10,387 nt of DNA from the NCBI GenBank assembly GCA_040374085.1, contig JBEIVB010000087.1:1-10387 (forward strand), written 5' to 3'. This document shows positions 1-6,110 of this stretch, piece after piece. Under the pieces are notes generated by a model, which saw only the letters and a list, made by a program, of their open reading frames with translations, was not told the origin of the DNA and made no database searches. This DNA comes from JBEIVB01 sp040374085 (GTDB lineage: Bacteria > Bacteroidota > Bacteroidia > UBA4408). How positions within the stretch are numbered: the stretch's first letter is position 1; each line of letters begins with the position of its first letter. Both the position numbers and the translations under genes were made by a program.

Positions 1-108
1 CCATGGCTTGCTTCAAAAGAAGGAGAAGAAATAAATTATGACTTGGCTTTTTATAGCGATGCTCCATTTTCTGTAAGAAATTATGGAGATGAAATTGAAG
101 CACAATGA
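1..108 (+). CDS. 3' end of an unidentified gene upstream of the toxin gene (partial)
   Basis: An open frame enters from the left edge (frame 1) and ends at a TGA at 106-108, giving 35 visible residues. The C-terminus is acidic and aromatic (YDLAFYSDAPFSVRN, then GDEIEAQ). The stop codon overlaps the start of the next gene as ATGA, a spacing typical of translationally coupled pairs. By position it could be the antitoxin partner of the toxin-like gene that follows, and its acidic character would fit binding to a basic toxin. I do not recognise any antitoxin family in the visible part, so the function is unassigned. Only the C-terminal end is in the window, and its start cannot be placed. Confidence 0.55.
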   Translation, partial: PWLASKEGEEINYDLAFYSDAPFSVRNYGDEIEAQ

Positions 109-449
109 AATTTGAGGAATTAACTGAATTTAAAAAGGATGTAAAGGACCTTTTAAAAAAATACAGAACGCTACATGACGATTTAGACGTGGTTAAACGA
201 GTGTTAGAAGTCACACCCGATGAACGACCGCCGTTTAGTTTTCATATAGACAATTTGGGTATAGAAACGTGTATAATCAAGGTTAAAAAAATGGCTTGCA
301 AGGCGTTAAAAGGAAGAGGGGTAAATTCAGGATTGAGATTAATTTATGCTTACTTTCCTAACGAACAAAAAATTACATTCATTGAATTGTATCATAAAAA
401 CGAAAAGGAAAATGAAGACAAGAAAAGAATAACGGATAATTTCAAATAG
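105..449 (+). CDS. RelE/ParE-family toxin-like protein
   Basis: A 114-residue basic protein. After an N-terminal helical hairpin (about residues 4-35, with the Lys-rich stretch FKKDVKDLLKKY), a beta-rich core follows. Residues 70-110 read like RelE/HigB-type ribosome-dependent mRNA endonucleases: a Lys-rich strand (CKALKGRG), then NSGLRLIYAYF, a strand with FIELYHK, and a KENEDKKRI C-terminal helix. Length matches single-domain toxins of this superfamily. The family cleaves mRNA in the ribosomal A site and is neutralised by a co-transcribed antitoxin. The start overlaps the preceding stop (ATGA), so the preceding gene is the candidate partner. Low G+C here (34 of the first 100 bases of the window) contrasts with the operon on the other strand (32 of 60 bases at 6001-6060) and suggests separate acquisition. 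Family assignment is by pattern recognition; activity is unproven. Confidence 0.7.
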   Translation: MKFEELTEFKKDVKDLLKKYRTLHDDLDVVKRVLEVTPDERPPFSFHIDNLGIETCIIKVKKMACKALKGRGVNSGLRLIYAYFPNEQKITFIELYHKNEKENEDKKRITDNFK

Positions 450-754
450 ATAAACCATTACAATAGGTAATGTTCAATAAGTTGTGCCTGCCGAAGATGG
501 CTGGGGCTTAAAAAGGGCAAGGAAACAGTAAGTTGACTGCAAAAACAAATTGAAGACCTTCACGCAACACCCTCAAAATCAACACAAAAAAAGAACATCT
601 CCCATCAGTCGAGCCAAGCGGTACAAAACAGAGGCTTGCATGAAGATGGGCTAAAACCGCCATCCGATACCAAGCATTGGTTGCTCACCTTCACATGTTT
701 GATCATGCTACAAGAAAAAAAATCCCCGCCGAAGCGGGGATTTCATTCTTTTGG
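450..754. other. Gene-free stretch between toxin gene and coxA
   Basis: About 305 bases between two convergent genes. I find no frame long enough to support a gene, no tRNA-like arm and no clear inverted-repeat ends. It holds a weak AT-rich hairpin just after the toxin stop (6-bp arms at 456-461 and 467-472, loop of 5), which is too weak to call a terminator. Two loosely similar stretches (GAAGATGGCTGGGGC at 494 and GAAGATGGGCTAAAA at 641) may be chance. The strong terminator at 714-743 is listed separately. Confidence 0.6.
714..743 (-). terminator. Intrinsic terminator of the act-cox operon with a UUCG tetraloop
   Basis: Read on the minus strand, 12 bases after the coxA stop, there is a perfect stem of 10 base pairs (arms 734-743 and 720-729) closed by a cUUCGg tetraloop (730-733). 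The run of eight T that follows begins inside the lower stem (plus-strand A-run 715-722). This is a textbook Rho-independent terminator and marks the end of the transcription unit. On the plus strand the same hairpin is followed by TTTCATTCTTTT, so it may also stop transcripts arriving from the toxin side. Confidence 0.93.
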
Positions 755-2563
755 TTAATGGTCTTCCTCGTCGGAAGTTAGGGGCACGGTTTGCGGAACA
801 AAGTCGTTTTCTTTTCCGGGCTTGCTGTAATCGTATGGCCAGCGGTGCACCACCGGAAGGGCTCCGGGCCAGTTGCCGTGCAGGTGCTCTACCGGTGTGG
901 TCCACTCCAAGGTGTTGGCATTCCAAGGATTTTGTGTTGCCTTACGGCCGCGGAACATACTGTAGAAGAAGTTAAACAAGAACACCACCTGGGCTATGGC
1001 CGAGAATATGGCAAATCCGGTAACCACCAAGTTTATGTCTTGAAGGTTGCTGAACATCTCAAAGTTCTCGTAGGAATAGTAACGACGGGGTGCTCCGGCC
1101 ATACCAATGAAGTGCATGGGGAAGAACACACCAAATACCCCAATGAAGGTAGACCAGAAGTGTACGTAACCCAGCTTGTTGTTCATCATGCGACCAAACA
1201 ATTTTGGGAACCAGTGATACACCCCGCAGAACATTCCGAATATGGCCGAAGCGCCCATAACGATATGGAAGTGGGCCACCACAAAGTAGGTGTCGTGCAC
1301 GTTGATGTCTAGGGCAGAGTCGGCCAAGATGATGCCGGTTACACCACCGGTAACGAAGGTAGAAACCAAGCCAATGGCAAACAGCATGGCCGGAGAATAG
1401 CTGATGTTGCCTTTCCACAAGGTGGTGATGTAGTTAAAAGCTTTAACCGCAGAGGGGATGGCAATAAGCAAGGTGGTGAACACAAACACCGAACCCAGGA
1501 ATGGATTCATGCCGGTAATGAACATGTGGTGACCCCATACAATGAAGGAAAGGAAACCAATGGCCAAAATAGAGGCAATCATGGCACGATATCCGAAGAT
1601 GGGCTTGCGGCTCATGGTGGCAATTACTTCAGAGGTAATGCCCAAAGCAGGAAGCAGTACGATGTACACCTCCGGGTGACCCAAGAACCAGAACAAGTGC
1701 TGATACAAGATGGGACTACCACCGGTTTGCTCCAAGGCCTGTCCGCTGATGAAGATGTCGGAAAGGTAGAAGCTGGTGCCAAAGCTGCGATCGAAAATAA
1801 GGAGCAACACCGCTCCGAAAAGAACCGGGAAAGAGAGTACACCCAGAATGGCGGTTACCAAAAACGCCCAAATGGTAAGCGGCATGCGCGTCATGGTCAT
1901 GCCCTTGGTGCGAAGATTAATAACGGTAACGATGTAATTCAAAGAACCCAGCAAAGAGCCCACAATGAAGAGGGCCATAGAAACCAACCACAAAGTCATA
2001 CCCAAGCCGGAGCCGGGAATGGCGTCGGGCAGGGCAGAAAGCGGAGGATAAACCGTCCAGCCGGATGAAGCAGGGCCCGTTTCTACAAACATGCTGTAGA
2101 ACATAATAATGCTGGAGGTAAAGAAAAACCAGAAAGAAAGCATGTTCAGGAAGCCCGAAGCCATATCGCGCGCACCGAGCTGAAGCGGTATGAGTAGGTT
2201 GGAAAAAGTTCCGCTCAAACCACCGGTCAACACAAAGAACACCATGATGGTGCCGTGGATGGTTACCAGAGCCAGATACATGTTGGAGTCGAGGACGCCG
2301 TTGGGCGCCCATTTGCCCAGGAAGGTTTCCAGAATGGGGAAGCTCTTGCCCGGCCAAGCCAACTGAAGGCGGAAGAAGATGGACAACATCATCGCCAAAA
2401 CTCCCATGAACACCGCAGTCAACAAGAACTGCTTGGCAATCATTTTATGGTCGGTACTGAAAATGTACTTAGACCAAAACGATTGCTCGTGTGCATGATG
2501 GTCATCGTGGTGATGATCCGCGTGACCGTGGGCGTGATCGTGTGCGTGTGCGTGGGTTTCCAT
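755..2563 (-). CDS. coxA: Cytochrome c oxidase subunit I (aa3-type, A1-like)
   Basis: The 602-residue catalytic subunit of the haem-copper oxidase, in the inner membrane with about 12 helices; it reduces O2 to water and pumps protons. All metal ligands are visible: His103 and His433 for haem a, His431 for haem a3, and His296, His345 and His346 for CuB. Tyr300 (GHPEVY) is the residue cross-linked to His296. D-channel residues are present (Asp133, Asn122, Asn140, Glu298), and the K-channel has Lys374 with Ser371 where Thr is usual; this is an A1-type pattern. His423-Asp424 match the Mg-site pair. The first 25 residues contain 12 His. It follows coxB by 33 bases and is the last gene before the terminator. 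The AUG at 2561-2563 lies upstream of the conserved YIFSTDHK segment at the expected distance. Confidence 0.97.
   Translation of the reverse strand: METHAHAHDHAHGHADHHHDDHHAHEQSFWSKYIFSTDHKMIAKQFLLTAVFMGVLAMMLSIFFRLQLAWPGKSFPILETFLGKWAPNGVLDSNMYLALVTIHGTIMVFFVLTGGLSGTFSNLLIPLQLGARDMASGFLNMLSFWFFFTSSIIMFYSMFVETGPASSGWTVYPPLSALPDAIPGSGLGMTLWLVSMALFIVGSLLGSLNYIVTVINLRTKGMTMTRMPLTIWAFLVTAILGVLSFPVLFGAVLLLIFDRSFGTSFYLSDIFISGQALEQTGGSPILYQHLFWFLGHPEVYIVLLPALGITSEVIATMSRKPIFGYRAMIASILAIGFLSFIVWGHHMFITGMNPFLGSVFVFTTLLIAIPSAVKAFNYITTLWKGNISYSPAMLFAIGLVSTFVTGGVTGIILADSALDINVHDTYFVVAHFHIVMGASAIFGMFCGVYHWFPKLFGRMMNNKLGYVHFWSTFIGVFGVFFPMHFIGMAGAPRRYYSYENFEMFSNLQDINLVVTGFAIFSAIAQVVFLFNFFYSMFRGRKATQNPWNANTLEWTTPVEHLHGNWPGALPVVHRWPYDYSKPGKENDFVPQTVPLTSDEEDH
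2489..2554 (-). repeat. Low-complexity His-codon tract at the coxA 5' end
   Basis: Codons 4-25 of coxA are mostly CAC or CAT alternating with Ala, Asp or Gly codons, so the plus strand shows a GTG-rich, six-base-periodic run (for example GTGTGCGTGTGCGTG). The tract encodes 12 of the first 25 residues as His. Such imperfect short repeats can change length by slippage without breaking the frame if whole 6-base units are lost or gained. It is coding sequence, not a separate element. Confidence 0.5.
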
Positions 2564-2596
2564 ATGGTTGTGTACGATTCGGCTAAAGTTGTAAAA

Positions 2597-3619
2597 TTAG
2601 TTTACGGCCATTTTGGGTTTGGTGGTGTCGGCCGGAGCGGCAGCGGGTGCGTCTTTGGCCCCAAAGGTTTTTTGGGTGGCCAACCACTTCTGATAATCCG
2701 CTTCAGACTCCACTACGATTACCATCTTCATTCCAAAATGGGTTTGTCCACAAATCTTGTTGCACAATAAAACGTAATCAAATGTCTCTTTGTTCAACTT
2801 CTTGCGCATTTCTGCGGTGGTAATGGTAGGCTTAAAGTGGAAATAAGTTTTCATGCCCGGCACGCAGTTCATTTGCGCCCGGAAATGCGGCATGTAGGCC
2901 GAGTGAATCACATCGCGGCTGCGGAATTCAAAACTGGCTTCGCGGCCCACGGGCAAGTGAAACTCGCCTTTGGTGATGACGTCGTCGTTGCTGTTGCCAT
3001 CCGTGGTGTCGAGCGCCAAGGGGTTGATGTCGGTAATCAATCGGTAATCGGTTTTACCAAAGGCACCGTCTTTTCCGGCATAGCGGGCAGTCCAGTCGAA
3101 CTGCTTGGCGTACAACTCAATTTTAACGGGGTCTTTCTCCGTTACAGGAGCGGTAATGTGGTTCCAGGTCTGCAATCCGTAGATGATGATCACCGAAAGC
3201 ACAATGGCCGGAATGATGGTCCACACCATTTCCAGTTTGTTGTTGTGCGCAAAGAATGTGGCACGCGTTCCGGGACGATTGCGGTATTTGGAGGCGAAGT
3301 AGAACAACACGCAGTTCACCAACACAAATACCAAGACAATAATGGCCATGTTGAAGTCCCAAAGGGTATCGATGTCCTTACCATGTGCCGAGGCCGCCTC
3401 CGGGAGAATCACTTCGGAATACTCCATGATTTGCCATACAAAGAAGCCCATGAAGAAGATCAGGAACGCCATCATAAGCTTGGAGTTCAAGCGATTGTCT
3501 TTATCGCTTACCTCTTCTTGTTCTCCGCCTTTAAGGGCATTTGAGAGTTGCATAACCGTAGCCAACTGAGTAAATGCTCGGATGGCCAGCAACGTAACAC
3601 CAATTACTAAATACATCAT
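2597..3619 (-). CDS. coxB: Cytochrome c oxidase subunit II, CuA-binding
   Basis: Carries the binuclear CuA centre that accepts electrons and passes them to haem a in CoxA. The open frame reaches a TTG at 3626-3628, but I prefer the ATG at 3617-3619 (340 residues); another ATG follows directly. Four hydrophobic segments are visible (about 1-21, 48-66, 90-109 and 131-149), then a periplasmic cupredoxin domain with QFDW (Trp176). CuA ligands are His239, Cys286, Cys290, His294 and Met297 in CNKICGQTHFGM. Position 288 is Lys, where most oxidases have a Glu that gives a backbone ligand to CuA and a side chain to the Mg site. There is no C-terminal CxxCH, so this is not a caa3-type subunit with fused cytochrome c. 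The tail is Ala/Pro/Lys-rich. It lies 36 bases after actF and 33 before coxA. Confidence 0.95.
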   Translation of the reverse strand: MMYLVIGVTLLAIRAFTQLATVMQLSNALKGGEQEEVSDKDNRLNSKLMMAFLIFFMGFFVWQIMEYSEVILPEAASAHGKDIDTLWDFNMAIIVLVFVLVNCVLFYFASKYRNRPGTRATFFAHNNKLEMVWTIIPAIVLSVIIIYGLQTWNHITAPVTEKDPVKIELYAKQFDWTARYAGKDGAFGKTDYRLITDINPLALDTTDGNSNDDVITKGEFHLPVGREASFEFRSRDVIHSAYMPHFRAQMNCVPGMKTYFHFKPTITTAEMRKKLNKETFDYVLLCNKICGQTHFGMKMVIVVESEADYQKWLATQKTFGAKDAPAAAPADTTKPKMAVN

Positions 3620-3655
3620 ATCCAACAATTTTTGGGTTTCGGGTTGGGTAAAAGG

Positions 3656-4837
3656 TTAAATGTGGTGATGAACCGATTCTACCATCATCGGGTGATGCTT
3701 CGGTACAACAGGTGCTTTAGAAAGGGCGCGGAAGGTTACAAACAGGAACAAACCGGCAAAGAAACAGGTGGTGCCAATCTCCTGAATGCCAAAACCAGCC
3801 TCCTCTCCTACGGTTCCGGGCATAACCATGAGATACACGTCGAGCCAGTGGCCAATGAGCATGATGCAGCCCACAAAGGCCAACAAGCCGTTGCGGCGCT
3901 TGGCGTCGCGGGTCATTAAAATGATGAAGGGAACAAAGAAGTTGATGAGCAGGTTGGCGATGAACACCGGACGGAAGTAACCCTGACGCGGAATGTAATA
4001 GGCAACCTCCTCCGGCAAGTTCGCATACCAAATGAGCATAAACTGCGCAAACCACAAATAGGTCCAGAAAACGCTAAAGGCAAACATGAATTTACCCAAG
4101 TCGTGGATGTGGTTCTCGTTCACCTGAGGCAGGTATCCTTTGTCTTTCAGGTATAAGGTAAACATGGTAATAACGGTGAGGCTGCTCACAAACATTCCGG
4201 CAAAGGTGTACCAGCCAAAAAGGGTAGAGAACCAGTGCGCGTCTATGCTCATCAACACATCCCAAGCAGAGGTAGAAGAGCTCACCGCAAACAACACCAG
4301 GAAGATGGCCGACATTTTCGACATCTTAAAGTACTGGCTGTTTCCACCCAACTCATCTTCCTTCAGCGACTCCTTGCGCACCATCATAGCAAAGCCGGAC
4401 CAGATTAAGGCATACAACACCAAACGAATGGTGTAGAAAACCATGTTCAGGTAGCCGCTCTTACCCTGCAAGATCTCATCCATGTGGGGTCCTTCGTGGT
4501 AGTTCTCGCTGTGGGTCCAATCGTAGAGGTAGTGGTGGCCAAGCAAAAAGATCAGCACCATCATACCGGTAGCAAAGGGCAGATAAGTGCCCATGGCCAT
4601 AAGAATGCGTTTTACCTGAACGCTCCATCCTACCTCGGCCACGTATTGCACCGCCAGGAAGAAAACAGCCCCCAAGGCAATGGCCATGAGGTAGAAGTTG
4701 CTCAACAACAGGTTGGCCCAGGCGCGCTGTACGTGGCCTGTTGCAAAACCATAAACAATGGCCAATAGCCCAACTGCCATCAATGCGATGGAAGTGGTTC
4801 GGTTGCCCTTGGTGATTTCGTAGTTGCGGATTTCCAT
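3656..4837 (-). CDS. actF: Alternative Complex III membrane subunit ActF (NrfD-like)
   Basis: A 393-residue integral membrane protein with about ten hydrophobic segments, homologous in fold to ActC and the NrfD/PsrC family. In ACIII, ActF packs beside ActC and belongs to the membrane part thought to couple quinol oxidation to proton movement. Recognisable family segments are SAWDVLMSIDAHWFSTLFGW (about 190-209) and the helix from HDLGKF through FAQFMLIWYANLPEE (245-277), followed by RQGYFRPVF. The C-terminus is His-rich (HHP at 381-383, then HHHI at the end). It starts 21 bases after the actE stop and is followed 36 bases later by coxB; no actG-like small gene lies between. The AUG at 4835-4837 gives the usual short N-terminus before the first helix. 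Confidence 0.95.
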   Translation of the reverse strand: MEIRNYEITKGNRTTSIALMAVGLLAIVYGFATGHVQRAWANLLLSNFYLMAIALGAVFFLAVQYVAEVGWSVQVKRILMAMGTYLPFATGMMVLIFLLGHHYLYDWTHSENYHEGPHMDEILQGKSGYLNMVFYTIRLVLYALIWSGFAMMVRKESLKEDELGGNSQYFKMSKMSAIFLVLFAVSSSTSAWDVLMSIDAHWFSTLFGWYTFAGMFVSSLTVITMFTLYLKDKGYLPQVNENHIHDLGKFMFAFSVFWTYLWFAQFMLIWYANLPEEVAYYIPRQGYFRPVFIANLLINFFVPFIILMTRDAKRRNGLLAFVGCIMLIGHWLDVYLMVMPGTVGEEAGFGIQEIGTTCFFAGLFLFVTFRALSKAPVVPKHHPMMVESVHHHI

Positions 4838-4858
4838 AATGTCTTTCTGATAAATCGG

Positions 4859-5542
4859 TTAGATTTTACCGGCGGGTTTCTTTGCTGATCCGGCTGCCTT
4901 ACCTTTTGTAGTATCGGCCGCTGCGGCTACCGGGGCTCCGGCGCCGTTGTGCTTGTTGATGAGGTCTTGAACGTAGGAAACCAACTTCCAGCGCTCGGTT
5001 TTGCTGAGCTGAGAAGCATGCGAGCCCATCATGCCTTTTCCAAAGTGCATGGTGTGGAACATCTTCCCTGCAGTTAGCCCCTCCTTGCTCCAATAAGTAC
5101 CGGGGCTGGGGAACTTGCCGGTGGCAATGATGGAGCCGTTGCCGTCGCCGGAAGCGCCGTGGCAGTGCACACAAAACTTGGTGTACAGGTCAGCCGCCTC
5201 AGCCATTGAGGCAGAGTCGGGGCTAAGCGGGTTTTTTAATGCAGCTCCTGCAGCCTCATACCCTTCAGGGGTATTGGGGTAAGGATAGATGAGGGCATCA
5301 ATGCCCATATCCGAATTGGGTATGGAGCCCTGAGAGATGGTGCCCGGAACCGGAGGACGAGAACCCAAACTGTCTGAAAATAAATTCGATTCCTCGTAAG
5401 GCTTTACGGCCTCGGAATAGTACATGTCGGGCATGAATTCAACCCCTGGACTGTTCTTATCGCGCTTGCCACAAGAGGCTGTAAGCAGCACCGTGCCGGC
5501 TGCCAGAAGCCATACGGTATGTTTTATGGAAATAGACATCAT
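4859..5542 (-). CDS. actE: Alternative Complex III monohaem cytochrome c lipoprotein ActE
   Basis: The frame is open back to an ATG at 5594-5596 that would overlap actD by 35 bases. I place the start at the ATG at 5540-5542 (second of two adjacent ATGs at 5537), because it puts a lipoprotein signal at the very N-terminus: Lys7, a hydrophobic core at 10-20 and lipobox LTASC with Cys24 as the lipidated residue. This gives 227 residues. A single c-type haem site is CVHCH (Cys124, Cys127, His128), and GKGMMGSHASQL supplies the likely axial Met (161 or 162). The C-terminal 30 residues are an Ala/Lys-rich tail. In ACIII, ActE is the periplasmic monohaem subunit and the likely donor to the CuA centre of the partner oxidase. 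It starts 19 bases after the actD stop and ends 21 bases before actF. Confidence 0.93.
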   Translation of the reverse strand: MMSISIKHTVWLLAAGTVLLTASCGKRDKNSPGVEFMPDMYYSEAVKPYEESNLFSDSLGSRPPVPGTISQGSIPNSDMGIDALIYPYPNTPEGYEAAGAALKNPLSPDSASMAEAADLYTKFCVHCHGASGDGNGSIIATGKFPSPGTYWSKEGLTAGKMFHTMHFGKGMMGSHASQLSKTERWKLVSYVQDLINKHNGAGAPVAAAADTTKGKAAGSAKKPAGKI

Positions 5543-5561
5543 GCGTGCTATCTTGCTGGGG

Positions 5562-6086
5562 TTACTTTCCGTATTCTTTAACTTCTTCTGCTCCATACTC
5601 CTTCAAAAGAGAGGCAGCTTTTGCTTCCGATTCTGCATCGGAAACCTCCACCTGCATGATGATTTTGTCGTCGGTCATGCGCACATCCGGACAGAAGGCG
5701 GTAACACCGGGCAACAATTTGCTGCGCAGGTAAAAGGTAATCACCATTCCGTGCGCTGCACAGAAAATGGTGGATTCGAAAATAACCGGAATGAAGGCCG
5801 GCATGTTCTTATAAAATGCAAAGTTGGGCTTGCCACCAACGTCCATAGGCCAATCGCTGATCATCATGTACCAGGTCATGAGTATGGCCAAACCACAACC
5901 GGTCATGCCGTATAAGAAAGAACAGATGGAAATGCGGGAGCGGCGAAGACCGAGTGCATGATCCAGTCCGTGGATGGGAAACGGGCTGATCACGTCCTTA
6001 ATTTTTACCCCTTTAGAGCGCAGGGGAGCTATGTTGCGCATCACCAGCTCCTCATCGCTGAATACGCCGAAAATATATTTGCTCAT
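5562..6086 (-). CDS. actD: Alternative Complex III subunit ActD (DUF3341)
   Basis: A 174-residue protein with a short soluble N-terminal domain, the family signature SPFPIHGLDHALGLRRSRI (34-52), two membrane helices (about 53-76 and 96-120, the second followed by a basic RSK) and a C-terminal soluble part that ends in an acidic, helical segment. ActD has no cofactor; in the solved ACIII structures it lies against the membrane subunits and helps assembly or stability. It starts 24 bases after the actC stop and ends 19 bases before the preferred actE start. No cysteine-based metal motif is present. The length and two-helix pattern match the family. Confidence 0.94.
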   Translation of the reverse strand: MSKYIFGVFSDEELVMRNIAPLRSKGVKIKDVISPFPIHGLDHALGLRRSRISICSFLYGMTGCGLAILMTWYMMISDWPMDVGGKPNFAFYKNMPAFIPVIFESTIFCAAHGMVITFYLRSKLLPGVTAFCPDVRMTDDKIIMQVEVSDAESEAKAASLLKEYGAEEVKEYGK

Positions 6087-6110
6087 AGTCGAAGTGTCTG
6101 GAGGATTGGG

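Noticed and set aside
456..472. Hairpin after the toxin gene as a terminator
   Set aside because: Only six AT-rich base pairs and no following T-run.
494..657. Direct repeat GAAGATGG...GCT at 494 and 641
   Set aside because: The identity is about 8 bases plus scattered matches, with no flanking structure; it is compatible with chance.
791..2770. Long plus-strand frames opposite coxA and coxB (for example 1526-2068 and 2837-3544)
   Set aside because: They are antisense shadows of strongly conserved genes; their translations show no recognisable domain and are rich in His, Gln and Arg, as expected of reverse-complement reading.
3620..3628. TTG start for coxB at 3626-3628
   Set aside because: Two ATG codons follow within 15 bases, and the extra residues (MLD) add nothing to the first hydrophobic segment.
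5543..5596. Longer actE start at 5594-5596 (245 residues)
   Set aside because: It overlaps actD by 35 bases and puts 18 polar residues before the lipoprotein signal peptide; the internal ATG pair at 5537-5542 gives a normal signal.
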